A program made the translations under genes and the position numbers. DNA of 64,000 nt. Origin: Chryseobacterium aahli. GTDB taxonomy: Bacteria; Bacteroidota; Bacteroidia; Flavobacteriales; Weeksellaceae. The notes below the pieces were generated by a model, which saw only the letters and a program-made list of their open reading frames with translations, did no database searches and was not told the origin of the DNA. Of the stretch, positions 45,717 to 54,437 are shown piece by piece. The stretch is taken from the NCBI RefSeq assembly GCF_022699665.1, contig NZ_JALDNB010000002.1, forward strand, positions 682,001-746,000, written 5' to 3'. Position 1 is the first letter of the stretch, and each line of letters opens with the position of its first letter.

Positions 45717-45738
45717 AAACCAGCCTCGAAAAGCTGGT
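45717..45738 (-). terminator. intrinsic terminator of the following lipoprotein gene
   Basis: ACCAGC (45719-45724) pairs with GCTGGT (45733-45738); on the minus strand a T7 run follows. Confidence 0.75.
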
Positions 45739-45743
45739 ATTTG

Positions 45744-46262
45744 TTAATGTGCGTAATCTGACATTGGTATTTCAGAAATGTTACTGAATTCAACTGAATC
45801 TTTTTCTTTATTGTATTTTAAATACATGGTTCTCCATTTCTCTTTTGCTACTTCTACCTTTTCAGGATAATGGTCTTTTATAATAAAATGGTCTTTCATT
45901 TTATCAAAATTCTCATATTTTAATTTAAAAGTTTTATCCAGCCTTTCTGAAATTAAAAACTCATAATCCTTATATTTAAAATATCCATATTTTTCATTTT
46001 TTACTTCATCATTAATTCTCTTAGAATTTTCATTAATGATTGTAGGTTTTTGATTGGCAAATAATAGCTCAGTGACATTCTTATTACTATCATCAATTCC
46101 CGAAACAACAATAAATTTCACTTTCTTCTTATTATTAGAATATGTAATAAATTTATCAATTTCAGAAATTATTTTTTGATTGTTAATAACCTCAGTAATT
46201 TCTGGGTTTCTATTACATCCGAGTAAAATTATTAAAATGCTTGCGATTAAAATATTTTTCAT
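45744..46262 (-). CDS. uncharacterised lipoprotein
   Basis: 172 aa from the ATG at 46262, which begins a lipoprotein signal (MKNILIASILIILLGC, then NRNPE). The mature part is charged and mixed alpha/beta (KKVKFIVVSGIDDSNKNVTE, GYFKYKDYEFLISERLDK), with no recognised domain. It is strongly AT-rich. It lies 99 bases downstream of the aspartic-protease-like lipoprotein gene, with a terminator between, so it is probably its own unit. Function unknown. Confidence 0.7.
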   Translation of the reverse strand: MKNILIASILIILLGCNRNPEITEVINNQKIISEIDKFITYSNNKKKVKFIVVSGIDDSNKNVTELLFANQKPTIINENSKRINDEVKNEKYGYFKYKDYEFLISERLDKTFKLKYENFDKMKDHFIIKDHYPEKVEVAKEKWRTMYLKYNKEKDSVEFSNISEIPMSDYAH

Positions 46263-46299
46263 ACACTTAATTTTTAAGAAAGAGATTTCAAAAATAATA

Positions 46300-46332
46300 T
46301 AAAAATCCCACCAGAAAAAAGGCAGGATTATT
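46300..46332 (-). terminator. intrinsic terminator of the protease-like lipoprotein gene
   Basis: AATCCCACC (46304-46312) pairs with GGCAGGATT (46321-46329), with two G-T, then T on the minus strand. Confidence 0.65.
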
Positions 46333-46361
46333 TTATTCAATTGCACTATGCGTTTTTGGAT

Positions 46362-47327
46362 TTAGTTTACTACCCCGAATTTATTATTTTTAAAATCCAG
46401 TACAATAATGTTATTAACAAAAAACGCATTTCCTGTCAGACCGTCAATGTTCTCGGTTTTATTGAATTCCTGAAGTCTTTTGTTATCATTATACCAGGCA
46501 TAATCATTTTCTAGCTTTCTTTTTCCCAGATATACTTTTTCTTTAATTGGTCGTCCATAAAATTTAACTTTTTCACCCCATGAATTCGCAATTATCGTAT
46601 CTGTTTTGGCAGTTTGGTCTACCAATGAAGTCCACAGTTCTTTATCGGTATTAATGGGAAATAAGCTAGCACCTGTATCAAACATAAACCAATGGGTTTT
46701 GCCTGCAATAGTAAGAGGAATATTCAGTCTGCCATTATTGGATTTTGCATCTACAAATGTCGTCATTTTCTTTAAATGGCTGTCTAATGAATCAAGGACA
46801 CACATTCTTTTATTAGGATAATCAATGATAAGTATTTTATTATTAAACATATCTGCACCTAAAGTTCCGATGTGCTTAGGTTTTTTGTTAAATAATGAAT
46901 CTGTAGGAATTTTATCTCCGTAGTTTTCTTTATACACCAAATTATCTTTAGACAGTTTTCCTAAATGATAGACCAGCCCTTTTGTCTTATACACTGTTTT
47001 CCCTCCATTATCCGTAGACTTAGAGCTTTCTATGAGGAAGTTTTTCACTTCACTTTCTTTATAGTAACTGTTTATTGTATTTCCGTAGACAAGTGTTGCA
47101 TCGCTACCCAAATCGAACTGAAGGGTGAAATTTGCATTTAAATCATTAACTTTAACAGGAACAAGCATGGCTACTTTATCAAAATTCTTTCCTGAAATCT
47201 TTGCGGCATACCATGAAAACGGAAACCATGGATAGTTTTCAGAAGGTGAATTATTTTTACCGGAAGCCATACAACTGGTCAGTATTGAGCCAAGTACGAT
47301 TATTGTAATCAGATGTTTTATTTTCAT
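46362..47327 (-). CDS. lipoprotein with tandem retropepsin-like aspartic-protease halves
   Basis: 321 aa from the ATG at 47327. The lipoprotein signal ends ILTSC (Cys19). Two copies of an aspartic-protease-like unit are visible. The first has FDLGSDATLVYG (71-82) and IGTLGADMFNNKILIIDY (153-170). The second has FDTGASLFPI (216-225) and IDGLTGNAFFVNNIIVLDF (294-312). The second keeps the D-T-G catalytic triplet; in the first it is D-L-G. Each unit fits the bacterial aspartyl-protease-2 pattern. It would act at the outer membrane. Activity is uncertain because one half is degenerate. Confidence 0.75.
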   Translation of the reverse strand: MKIKHLITIIVLGSILTSCMASGKNNSPSENYPWFPFSWYAAKISGKNFDKVAMLVPVKVNDLNANFTLQFDLGSDATLVYGNTINSYYKESEVKNFLIESSKSTDNGGKTVYKTKGLVYHLGKLSKDNLVYKENYGDKIPTDSLFNKKPKHIGTLGADMFNNKILIIDYPNKRMCVLDSLDSHLKKMTTFVDAKSNNGRLNIPLTIAGKTHWFMFDTGASLFPINTDKELWTSLVDQTAKTDTIIANSWGEKVKFYGRPIKEKVYLGKRKLENDYAWYNDNKRLQEFNKTENIDGLTGNAFFVNNIIVLDFKNNKFGVVN

Positions 47328-47500
47328 TTTTCGGATTATTAGCCTGAGAGTTGAATTGTAAAGAATTGCTGGTGCTAAATGTATAATAATTCTACAAAAC
47401 AAGGGTCAATTTATTTTTCTATTTAAAAATAAAAAATAAAGGTCTCAGAGTAACGAAAATATCTTTAATTGAGACATAAAAAAGCTTTTTGATAATAACA

Positions 47501-47537
47501 AAAAAGCCTGCTATAAAGATATAACCAGGCTTTTTTT
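47501..47537 (-). terminator. intrinsic terminator of guaA
   Basis: AAAAAGCCTG (47501-47510) pairs with CAGGCTTTTT (47526-47535); the minus strand continues with T. Confidence 0.8.
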
Positions 47538-47559
47538 TATTTAAATAGTTCGTATAGGA

Positions 47560-49089
47560 TTACTCCCACTCAATCGTTGCAGGCGGTTTGCTTGAAATAT
47601 CGTAGGCAACTCTGTTGATTCCTCTTACTTCGTTGATGATTCTGCTTGACACGGTATCTAAAAACTCATAAGGAAGTCTGCTCCACGTTGCTGTCATAAA
47701 GTCGATGGTGTTTGCCGAACGAACTACTGCGGTGTATTCATACGTTCTTTCGTCACCCATAACTCCCACTGATTTTACAGGAAGAAGAACTACGAATGCC
47801 TGAGAAACTTTCTCATACAAATCATTTTTGTATAATTCTTCGATGAAAATATCATCAGCTTCTTGTAAAATTTTCACTTTTTCAGCATCTACAGCACCCA
47901 AAATTCTGATTCCCAAACCTGGACCTGGGAAAGGATGTCTATGTACCAAATGATGAGGAATTCCTAATTCTTCACCCACTTTTCTTACTTCGTCTTTAAA
48001 CAATTCTCTTAAAGGCTCCAGCAATTCAAACTCCATTTCTTCGGGAAGTCCACCCACATTGTGGTGAGATTTGATTACTGCTGAAGGTCCATTTACCGAC
48101 TGACTTTCAATCACGTCTGGGTAAATTGTTCCCTGAGCTAAGAATTTCGCTCCTTCAATTTTATGAGATTCTTCGTCGAAAACATGAATAAATTCGTTTC
48201 CAATGATTTTTCTTTTCTGTTCCGGATCATCAATTCCTGCTAATTTTGATAAGAATCTTTCTGAAGCGTCAACCAATTTGATGTTCATATTAAAACTCTC
48301 GCCGTAATTTTTCATCACTTTTACGTCTTCGTCTTTACGCAGAAGTCCGGTGTCTACAAATATACAATGAAGCTGATCGCCAATTGCTTTGTGAATCAAA
48401 ACGGCGGCCACAGAAGAATCTACACCTCCTGAAAGACCAAGGATCACTTTGTTATCTCCTACTCTTTCTTTGATTTCTTCAACTGTTTTGTCAATATAGT
48501 TCGTCAGTTTCCAGTTTTTCTCTGAATTACAGATTGCAAAAACGAAGTTTTCTAACATTTTACCGCCTTCTTCAGTATGAGAAACTTCTGGGTGAAACTG
48601 TACGCAGTAGATTTTCTTTTCTTCGTTAGCAATCGAAGCGATTACACCCGATTTTGCATTTAATTCAAATCCTGCAGGCAACATTCCAACCTCGTCAAAG
48701 TGGCTCATCCAGACTACTGAATTCTGAGTAACCCCTTTCAATAAAGAAGATTCTTTTACAATATCCAAATGTGCTTTACCGTACTCGCCTTTTACACCTT
48801 TGTGTACTGTTCCTCCTAAAAGATGTGCGGTAAGCTGCATTCCGTAGCAAATTCCTAAAACGGGAATTCCCTGTTCGTACAATTCTTTTTCAACCAAATG
48901 AGCATTTTCTGCATTTACCGAACTCGGCCCACCAGAAAGGATGATTCCTTTTGGCTGTTTTTCTAAAATTGTTGCTAATGGTGTATTGAATGGTAAAATT
49001 TCAGAATACACACCCATCTCACGGATTCTTCTTCCGATAAGCTGGTTGTACTGAGATCCGAAATCTAATATGATAATACCGTTGTTCAT
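47560..49089 (-). CDS. guaA: GMP synthase (glutamine-hydrolysing)
   Basis: A 509-aa enzyme with the standard order: class I glutamine amidotransferase (nucleophile Cys in GICYGMQLTAHLLGG, His-x-Glu in FHPEVSHTEEG), the ATP pyrophosphatase domain with PP-loop LSGGVDSSVAA, and the C-terminal dimerisation domain (HHLVHRHPFPGPGLGIRILG, ending SKPPATIEWE). It converts XMP to GMP using ATP and glutamine in the cytoplasm. It is the last gene of the purine run; the 259-base gap to purD holds repeats and the purD terminator, so it is probably transcribed on its own. Confidence 0.98.
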   Translation of the reverse strand: MNNGIIILDFGSQYNQLIGRRIREMGVYSEILPFNTPLATILEKQPKGIILSGGPSSVNAENAHLVEKELYEQGIPVLGICYGMQLTAHLLGGTVHKGVKGEYGKAHLDIVKESSLLKGVTQNSVVWMSHFDEVGMLPAGFELNAKSGVIASIANEEKKIYCVQFHPEVSHTEEGGKMLENFVFAICNSEKNWKLTNYIDKTVEEIKERVGDNKVILGLSGGVDSSVAAVLIHKAIGDQLHCIFVDTGLLRKDEDVKVMKNYGESFNMNIKLVDASERFLSKLAGIDDPEQKRKIIGNEFIHVFDEESHKIEGAKFLAQGTIYPDVIESQSVNGPSAVIKSHHNVGGLPEEMEFELLEPLRELFKDEVRKVGEELGIPHHLVHRHPFPGPGLGIRILGAVDAEKVKILQEADDIFIEELYKNDLYEKVSQAFVVLLPVKSVGVMGDERTYEYTAVVRSANTIDFMTATWSRLPYEFLDTVSSRIINEVRGINRVAYDISSKPPATIEWE

Positions 49090-49168
49090 TGTATAATTGA
49101 TGATTGATAATTTATAAATGATAAAACAAATGATGTTGATTTACCTAATTTTTTAAAAAGACGAAAAC

Positions 49169-49313
49169 CCTAGCCCTGATGGAAGCGGCATCCTTTTTTG
49201 TTATTGCGATTGAGAAATAGTTCAACAAATTAATTCAAGTTGTTCGCAATGACAAAAAAGATACAGCCCTTCGGCTACGCTCAGGATAAACTTCCAGCAG
49301 GTTCCCGGCTTCT
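49169..49313. repeat. GCGGCATCC intergenic element, copy 1, with nested insert
   Basis: TAGCCCTGATGGAAGCGGCA continues into TCCTTTTTT at the left, and AAAAAAGATACAGC with GCAGGTTCCCGGC at the right. Between them TTGCGATTG and TTCGCAATGAC look like a second inverted element. Copy 2 is at 53145-53216. Confidence 0.6.
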
Positions 49314-49317
49314 AATA

Positions 49318-49342
49318 AAAAAAGCCCCGAAAAAATCAGGGC
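49318..49342 (-). terminator. intrinsic terminator of purD
   Basis: On the minus strand GCCCTGA-loop-TCGGGGC with one mismatch, followed by seven T. Confidence 0.75.
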
Positions 49343-49348
49343 ATTATA

Positions 49349-50587
49349 TTAAAATTTACCGATGTCTTCTCTGTAGAAACTGTAATCGAAGTGAACGTGA
49401 AGTGCGTCTTCATATACTTTCTTTCTGGCTTCGTCGTAAGTAGCTCCCGTAGCAACTACGTTCATCACTCTACCACCATTAGAAACTATTTTATCACCTT
49501 TCTTAACAGCTCCTGCACACAATACCTGGCTGTGTTTTGCTTTTTCTATTCCTGTGATTTCAAAACCAGTTTCGATGTTTCCAGGGTAACCACCTGAACA
49601 CATTACTAAGCAAACTGCTTTTTCGTCTTTGAATTTAAGATCTAAATCTTTTCCGTTCATACAGTCGTTGATTACGTCTAACAAATTGTTTTCCATCAAC
49701 GCCATCAACACCTGAGTTTCAGGATCTCCAAATCTCATGTTGTATTCTAGCAAGTATGTTCCGTTTTTAGTCACCATCAATCCGAAGAAAATGATTCCTT
49801 TGAAACTGAAACCTTCCGCTTTTAGACCTTTCAAAGTTGGCTCTAAAATATTTTTTTCAAAATCTGCAGTATGTTCTGCCGTAAATTCCGGACTTGGCGC
49901 TACAGAACCCATACCACCTGTGTTCGGACCTTTATCGCCGTTTCCAGCTTTTTTATAATCTTTTGCAGCGATGCAAGGGAATATTTTTTCACCATTTGAG
50001 AATGCAATAATTGATGCCTCAAAACCTTGTAAATATTCTTCGATAACCAAACGGATACCCGCATCACCATAGATTCTTCTGATCATGAAATCGTGAATCG
50101 TTGCTTCAGCTTCTTCAAGTGTGTCGCAAATAACAACACCTTTTCCACCAGCTAAACCACTCGCCTTGATAACTAAAGGATATTCCTGAGTCTGTACGTA
50201 TTCTTTAGCTTCGTTATATGAATCAAATACCACAGCTTTTGCTGTTTTGATATCATAGGTCTGCATAAATTTCTTAGAGAAAGCCTTACTTCCTTCAAGG
50301 CTTGCCACTTTCTGGTTTGGACCGAAAACTTTAAGATCATGTTTCTTAAATTCATCCTTCAAACCAGCTACCAAAGGAGCTTCAGGACCTACAATCGTAA
50401 GATCTACTTTTTCTTTTATCGCAAAATCTCTCAATTCTTTGATGTCTGACATATGAACATTTTGCCCGATTGCATCTGTAGACGCATTTCCGTTGGCAAA
50501 AAACATTTTAGTAACTCTGCTGTCCTTTTGAAGTTTGGCTGCCAGTGCAGACTCTCTTCCACCTTCACCTATGATTAATATTCTCAT
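49349..50587 (-). CDS. purD: phosphoribosylamine--glycine ligase
   Basis: A 412-aa ATP-grasp enzyme. The N-terminal domain starts MRILIIGEGGRESALAAKL; the ATP-grasp part has PLVIKASGLAGGKGVVICD, AAKDYKKAGNGDKGPNTGGM and LEYNMRFGDPETQVLM. It makes glycinamide ribonucleotide (GAR) from phosphoribosylamine, glycine and ATP. It has its own consensus promoter (purH ends 84 bases upstream) and its own terminator, so it can be expressed apart from the rest of the purine cluster. Confidence 0.98.
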   Translation of the reverse strand: MRILIIGEGGRESALAAKLQKDSRVTKMFFANGNASTDAIGQNVHMSDIKELRDFAIKEKVDLTIVGPEAPLVAGLKDEFKKHDLKVFGPNQKVASLEGSKAFSKKFMQTYDIKTAKAVVFDSYNEAKEYVQTQEYPLVIKASGLAGGKGVVICDTLEEAEATIHDFMIRRIYGDAGIRLVIEEYLQGFEASIIAFSNGEKIFPCIAAKDYKKAGNGDKGPNTGGMGSVAPSPEFTAEHTADFEKNILEPTLKGLKAEGFSFKGIIFFGLMVTKNGTYLLEYNMRFGDPETQVLMALMENNLLDVINDCMNGKDLDLKFKDEKAVCLVMCSGGYPGNIETGFEITGIEKAKHSQVLCAGAVKKGDKIVSNGGRVMNVVATGATYDEARKKVYEDALHVHFDYSFYREDIGKF

Positions 50588-50613
50588 ACTTTATTTATTT
50601 CTAATCTAGTTTA

Positions 50614-50645
50614 CAAATATATAATTTTGAATGCTATAAATACAA
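50614..50645 (-). promoter_or_regulatory. promoter of purD
   Basis: On the minus strand TTG (50645-50643), 21 bases, then TATATTTG (50621-50614), 26 bases before the ATG. Both boxes fit the Bacteroidota consensus. Confidence 0.65.
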
Positions 50646-50671
50646 TCTCAAATTACTATTTTAATTCAATT

Positions 50672-52186
50672 TTAATGAAAGAAATGTCTTACACCTGTGA
50701 ACATCATTGGGATTTTGTGTTCGTTGGCAGCGTCAATACTTTCCTGATCTTTCACGCTTCCTCCAGGTTGGATAATTGCTGTAATACCTTCCTGAGCGCA
50801 GAAATCAACCACATCACGGAAAGGGAAAAATGCATCAGAAGCTAAAACTAATTCTCCTGTGAATTTTTCTTTTGCTCTTTCGATAGCTTGTTGAGTCGCC
50901 CAGATTCTGTTTACCTGACCACCTCCGATTCCGAAAGCCTGAATACCGTTTGAAACAACGATTGCGTTTGATTTCACGTATTTTACCACTCTCTGAGAGA
51001 ACAATAGTGCTTTTTTCTGCTCTTCTGTTGGTTGAGTTTCAGTCACTACTTTAATATCATCAGAGAAAATACTGTCGTTATCCTGAACCAAGATTCCACC
51101 ATCAACTTTTACCCAAGTTTGCTTGTCTGAAACCGGATTAACGATTTTTATAATTCTTAAATTTTTCTTTTTTCTTAAAACTTCCAAAGCATCCTCATCA
51201 AAATCAGGAGCCATTACGATTTCAAGGAAAGTTTTGTTTAATTCTTCAGCCGTTGCAGCGTCAATTTTGAAGTTTGCGGCTACAATTCCACCAAAAATAG
51301 AAACAGGATCACATTCGAAAGTCTTTTTGTATGTTTCTAAAGCTGAAGTTCCGATCGCCACTCCACAAGGTGTAGAATGTTTTACGGCACAACAAGCCAT
51401 TTCGTCTTTAAATTCAGTAACCACTTTCCAGCAAAGATCCATATCACGAAGGTTGTTGAATGATAATTCTTTACCTCCTAATTGTTCGAAATCTTTCATC
51501 GCACCGTTTTCAAAAGTTGAAACGTAGTACGCTGCAGTCTGGTGTGGGTTTTCTCCGTATCTTAAGTCTGAAACTTTCTTGTAAGAAGCACTCAAATAAG
51601 TCGGATAATCTTCTTCTAAAAGCATTCTTGAGATCGCCGCATCATAAGCTGAAGTCAAGTTAAATACTTTTCCGGCTAACCTTTTACGAGTTTCGATGAA
51701 GGTATCACCGTTTTGCTCCATTTCGATTTTTACTTTTTCGTAATCTTCAACGTCAGTAATTACCGTTACAGAATCGAAATTTTTTGCAGCCGAACGAAGC
51801 ATTGAAGGACCTCCGATGTCGATGAATTCTACTTTTTCGTGTAATGAAATGTTTTTGTTAACATTTTCAAAAAACGGATATAAATTCACAATCACCATGT
51901 CGATCAAACCGATATTGTGCTCCTGAACGGTTTTCATATGCTCTTCATTTGAACGAACAGCCAACAAACCACCGTGAACTTTCGGGTGTAAAGTTTTTAC
52001 TCTTCCGTCTAGCATTTCAGGAAAATCGGTCACCTCATCGATCTGAATCGGATTTAAACCAGCGTCTTTCAAATGTTTGAATGTACCTCCTGTAGAGATC
52101 AATTCATAATTTTGAGATTCTAAAAACTGTGCGAATTCTGTTAATCCGCTTTTGTCAGAAACACTGATCAAAACTCTCTTGCTCAT
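50672..52186 (-). CDS. purH: bifunctional AICAR formyltransferase/IMP cyclohydrolase
   Basis: 504 aa from the ATG 52186, giving the usual [15 protein letters not shown]; an in-frame ATG 17 codons upstream is separated from it by a hairpin. The N-terminal IMP cyclohydrolase (MGS-like) domain has [20 protein letters not shown]; the C-terminal transformylase has [30 protein letters not shown] and [16 protein letters not shown]. It performs the last two steps to IMP. The 331-base leader holds a repeat and several hairpins. Confidence 0.97.
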   Translation of the reverse strand: MSKRVLISVSDKSGLTEFAQFLESQNYELISTGGTFKHLKDAGLNPIQIDEVTDFPEMLDGRVKTLHPKVHGGLLAVRSNEEHMKTVQEHNIGLIDMVIVNLYPFFENVNKNISLHEKVEFIDIGGPSMLRSAAKNFDSVTVITDVEDYEKVKIEMEQNGDTFIETRKRLAGKVFNLTSAYDAAISRMLLEEDYPTYLSASYKKVSDLRYGENPHQTAAYYVSTFENGAMKDFEQLGGKELSFNNLRDMDLCWKVVTEFKDEMACCAVKHSTPCGVAIGTSALETYKKTFECDPVSIFGGIVAANFKIDAATAEELNKTFLEIVMAPDFDEDALEVLRKKKNLRIIKIVNPVSDKQTWVKVDGGILVQDNDSIFSDDIKVVTETQPTEEQKKALLFSQRVVKYVKSNAIVVSNGIQAFGIGGGQVNRIWATQQAIERAKEKFTGELVLASDAFFPFRDVVDFCAQEGITAIIQPGGSVKDQESIDAANEHKIPMMFTGVRHFFH

Positions 52187-52517
52187 AGATTTTTCATTTT
52201 TTGAAGCGAAAATCGCAGGATTGCGATTTTCACTCATTTTTACTTTTGTCCCTTTCAGGACTTTTTCAACTTTTACTTTTTACAGTTATTTCAAACTGTA
52301 GACCGGTTCTTTCACCTCCGATCTTACTTTTACTTAGATTTTTTACTTTTTCGAAATATTCTTTTTTTATCTAAGTGTGTCTTTTTTCTTTCAGGCTGAG
52401 TTAAGTTTCGCCTTTTGTTTTTAAATTTTGGATGTCTAAACCACCCCGTCAAAAATTCTTTGAATTTTTGCCACCCCTCCAAGGGAGGGGAATTTTTATA
52501 TCTCTAATAATTAGTTT
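52187..52517 (-). promoter_or_regulatory. structured, purine-rich leader of purH
   Basis: On the sense (minus) strand it is rich in A and G, with several AAGTAAAA strings. Visible hairpins: GAAAATCGCA/TGCGATTTTC (52208-52231), ACAGTTTGAAATAACTGT, and ACTTAGAT/ATCTAAGT. A two-hairpin repeat lies at 52441-52495. No riboswitch class is recognised. Confidence 0.4.
52441..52495. repeat. two-hairpin repeat element, copy 1
   Basis: CCACCCCGTC, then AAAAATTC/GAATTTTT, then CCCCTCC-aag-GGAGGGG. Copy 2 is at 55174-55228. Confidence 0.75.
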
Positions 52518-53084
52518 CTAATTATTTCCTAATACTTTATTAATAGCTATTGGAAAAATTTCATATTCAATTTTGTGAACTTTTTCTGCTAACGTTTCCG
52601 GAGTGTCATTTTCTGTGACTTCGAATGATTTTTGAAGAATTGCTTCTCCTTCGTCGATTCCTACGGTTACAAAATGTACTGTTGCTCCGCTTTCTTTTTC
52701 TTTAGCTTCAATTACGGCATTGTGTACATGATGTCCCCACATTCCTTTTCCGCCGTATTTTGGAAGTAAGGCTGGGTGAATGTTGATAATTTTGTTTTCC
52801 CAACTTTCCACGAACTCAGGTTTGAGGATGGATAAAAATCCTGCCAATACGATTAAATCTGTATTTTCGGGAATGATTTTACCCAAGTCACTGCTGAAGT
52901 TTTTCCCTCTCGGAATCAACACAGTTTCTATGTTGTGATTTTTCGCTCTTTCGAGTCCGTAACATTCTCTGTCAGCAACAACTAAAGATACTTTTGCATT
53001 CTGGATTTCTCCGCTGTCAATGGTATCAATAATTCTCTGAAGATTGGTTCCTGAACCTGAAACGAGTATAACTAAGTTTTTCAT
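52518..53084 (-). CDS. purN: phosphoribosylglycinamide formyltransferase
   Basis: 188 aa from the ATG 53084; the longer frame runs through repeats. Phosphate loop VSGSGTNLQRIID, then the catalytic Asn/His block NIHPALLPKYGGKGMWGHHV, and the Asp in HFVTVGIDEGEAILQ. It transfers a formyl group from 10-formyl-tetrahydrofolate to GAR in the third step of purine synthesis. It lies 135 bases after purM, with a hairpin and a repeat in between. Confidence 0.97.
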   Translation of the reverse strand: MKNLVILVSGSGTNLQRIIDTIDSGEIQNAKVSLVVADRECYGLERAKNHNIETVLIPRGKNFSSDLGKIIPENTDLIVLAGFLSILKPEFVESWENKIINIHPALLPKYGGKGMWGHHVHNAVIEAKEKESGATVHFVTVGIDEGEAILQKSFEVTENDTPETLAEKVHKIEYEIFPIAINKVLGNN

Positions 53085-53096
53085 TTTTATTTTGTG

Positions 53097-53129
53097 AGCC
53101 TTGTCAAGGTTTAAAACCTTGACAAGGCT
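53097..53129. repeat. 33-base palindrome upstream of purN
   Basis: AGCCTTGTCAAGGTTT (53097-53112), one A, then its reverse complement (53114-53129): a perfect 16-bp stem. Confidence 0.8.
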
Positions 53130-53144
53130 TTGACTGTTATTAAC

Positions 53145-53216
53145 TAGCCCCGATTGAAGCGGCATCCTTTTGTGTAGCGAAGCGGAACAAAAGATATAGC
53201 GGAAAGCGGGATTAAG
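53145..53216. repeat. GCGGCATCC intergenic element, copy 2
   Basis: TAGCCCCGATTGAAGCGGCA continues into TCCTTTTGTG, a short middle, then ACAAAAGATATAGCGGAAAG and CGGGATTAAG. TTTTGT pairs with ACAAAA and CCCG with CGGG. Confidence 0.65.
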
Positions 53217-53219
53217 CTC

Positions 53220-54212
53220 CTAAAATTTTAAATCGATCTTTTCAGCTCCTTCAGTGATTTCTCCGATTTCGTAAGCGTCGTCTAAAAGGTGAAGCACTTT
53301 TTCAGCGTGCTCAGGATCAACAACTACGATCATCCCTACACCCATATTGAAAGTTCCGAACATTTCTTCACGAGCGATGTTTCCTCTTTTTTCCAACTCC
53401 AACATTACGCTAGGAATCTGGATTTTTGAGGCATCGATTGAAGCACACAATCCGTCACCAATAATTCTTGGGATATTTTCGTATAAACCACCACCTGTAA
53501 TGTGGGCAATTCCTGAAACTTCTACTTCTTCGATTACGCTGTGAATATCTTTAAAATATAATCTTGTAGGAACCAAAAGTGTCTCGTACAAAGGTTTTCC
53601 TTCAAATTCTTCTTCGAAATTCGGGAATATTTTTCTTACCAAAGAAAATCCGTTTGAGTGGAATCCTGAACTTGGTAAAGCGATGATTTTATCTCCAGTT
53701 TTGATTTTAGAACCGTCAATAATCTGGTCTTTTTCAACAATTCCTACACAGAATCCTGCAACATCGTAATCTCCAGGCTGATACATTCCCGGCATTTCGG
53801 CAGTTTCACCACCAATCAATGCGCAGTTGTTGTCTTTACAAGCTTTTACCATTCCTAAAACGATTTCTGCAGCGATTTCAGAATCCAGTTTTCCGCAAGC
53901 TAAATAATCAAGGAAAAATAAAGGCTTTGCACCATGACAAAGAATGTCATTGGCACACATTGCGAAACAATCTACACCGATAGAATCGTATCTCTTAGAG
54001 TCTAAAGCAACTTTCAGTTTCGTTCCTACTCCGTCAGTTCCTGAAACCAAAACCGGGTTTTTGTAACCACCGATTTCGTAAAAAGCACCGAAGCTTCCCA
54101 AATGATTCAATACATTGGAGTTGTGCGTTTCGCCCACCGCTTTTTTGATTTTATCAACGGTTTTGTAACCTTCTTCTTTGTCTACACCTGCAGATTTGTA
54201 AGTATTGCTCAT
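53220..54212 (-). CDS. purM: phosphoribosylformylglycinamidine cyclo-ligase
   Basis: A 330-aa AIR synthetase. Motifs: AGVDKEEGYKTVDKIKKAV, PVLVSGTDGVGTKLKVALD, CALIGGETAEMPGMYQPGDYD and GSKIKTGDKIIALPSSGFHS. It closes FGAM to AIR in the fifth step of purine synthesis. It is the first gene of the purine run; downstream on the same strand come purN, purH, purD and guaA. Upstream is a tiny gene with a terminator, so purM must have its own promoter in 54213-54307, where I found no clear consensus. Confidence 0.97.
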   Translation of the reverse strand: MSNTYKSAGVDKEEGYKTVDKIKKAVGETHNSNVLNHLGSFGAFYEIGGYKNPVLVSGTDGVGTKLKVALDSKRYDSIGVDCFAMCANDILCHGAKPLFFLDYLACGKLDSEIAAEIVLGMVKACKDNNCALIGGETAEMPGMYQPGDYDVAGFCVGIVEKDQIIDGSKIKTGDKIIALPSSGFHSNGFSLVRKIFPNFEEEFEGKPLYETLLVPTRLYFKDIHSVIEEVEVSGIAHITGGGLYENIPRIIGDGLCASIDASKIQIPSVMLELEKRGNIAREEMFGTFNMGVGMIVVVDPEHAEKVLHLLDDAYEIGEITEGAEKIDLKF

Positions 54213-54308
54213 AGTATGTAATGTAACAATGTATCAGTTTAGCAATCTAACAATGTTTTCACTTGTAATGATGGTAAATTGGTACAATTTATTTTTAATT
54301 ATCTAAAT

Positions 54309-54341
54309 AAAAAAGCCGACAATCTTGGTAGATTATCGGCT
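54309..54341 (-). terminator. intrinsic terminator of the 24-codon gene
   Basis: On the minus strand AGCCGATAATC (one G-U) pairs with GATTGTCGGCT around TACCAA, followed by TTTTT; it lies 6 bases after the small-gene stop. Confidence 0.8.
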
Positions 54342-54347
54342 GATGTT

Positions 54348-54422
54348 TTATCTGAGAGTTTCAGAGTCCACAGTTTTTCCATTAATTGAAAAACATTCTT
54401 TGAAAGTGGACTGAATCTTCAT
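54348..54422 (-). CDS. 24-codon small gene with its own promoter and terminator
   Basis: ATG at 54422, stop TAA at 54350-54348. The peptide reads MKIQSTFKECFSINGKTVDS, then ETLR. It is preceded by the A/G-rich leader AAAAAGAAAAAAGA and a consensus promoter (TTTG-N19-TATCTTTG), and followed by an intrinsic terminator 6 bases after the stop. The coding RNA can fold: AGTCCAC pairs with GTGGACT, enclosing GTTTTTC/GAAAAAC. So the transcript, about 125 nt, could be a small protein mRNA, a regulatory RNA, or both. I know no family. It lies between the FMN reductase and purM genes, all on the minus strand. Confidence 0.6.
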   Translation of the reverse strand: MKIQSTFKECFSINGKTVDSETLR

Positions 54423-54437
54423 TCTTTTTTCTTTTTG

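Noticed and set aside
52187..52237. A 17-residue N-terminal extension of PurH
   Set aside because: The family starts at [15 protein letters not shown]; the upstream codons coincide with a perfect hairpin.
54345..54433. Possible purine riboswitch before purM
   Set aside because: The hairpin is not of any purine-riboswitch shape I know, and a terminator and open frame explain the region better as a separate gene.
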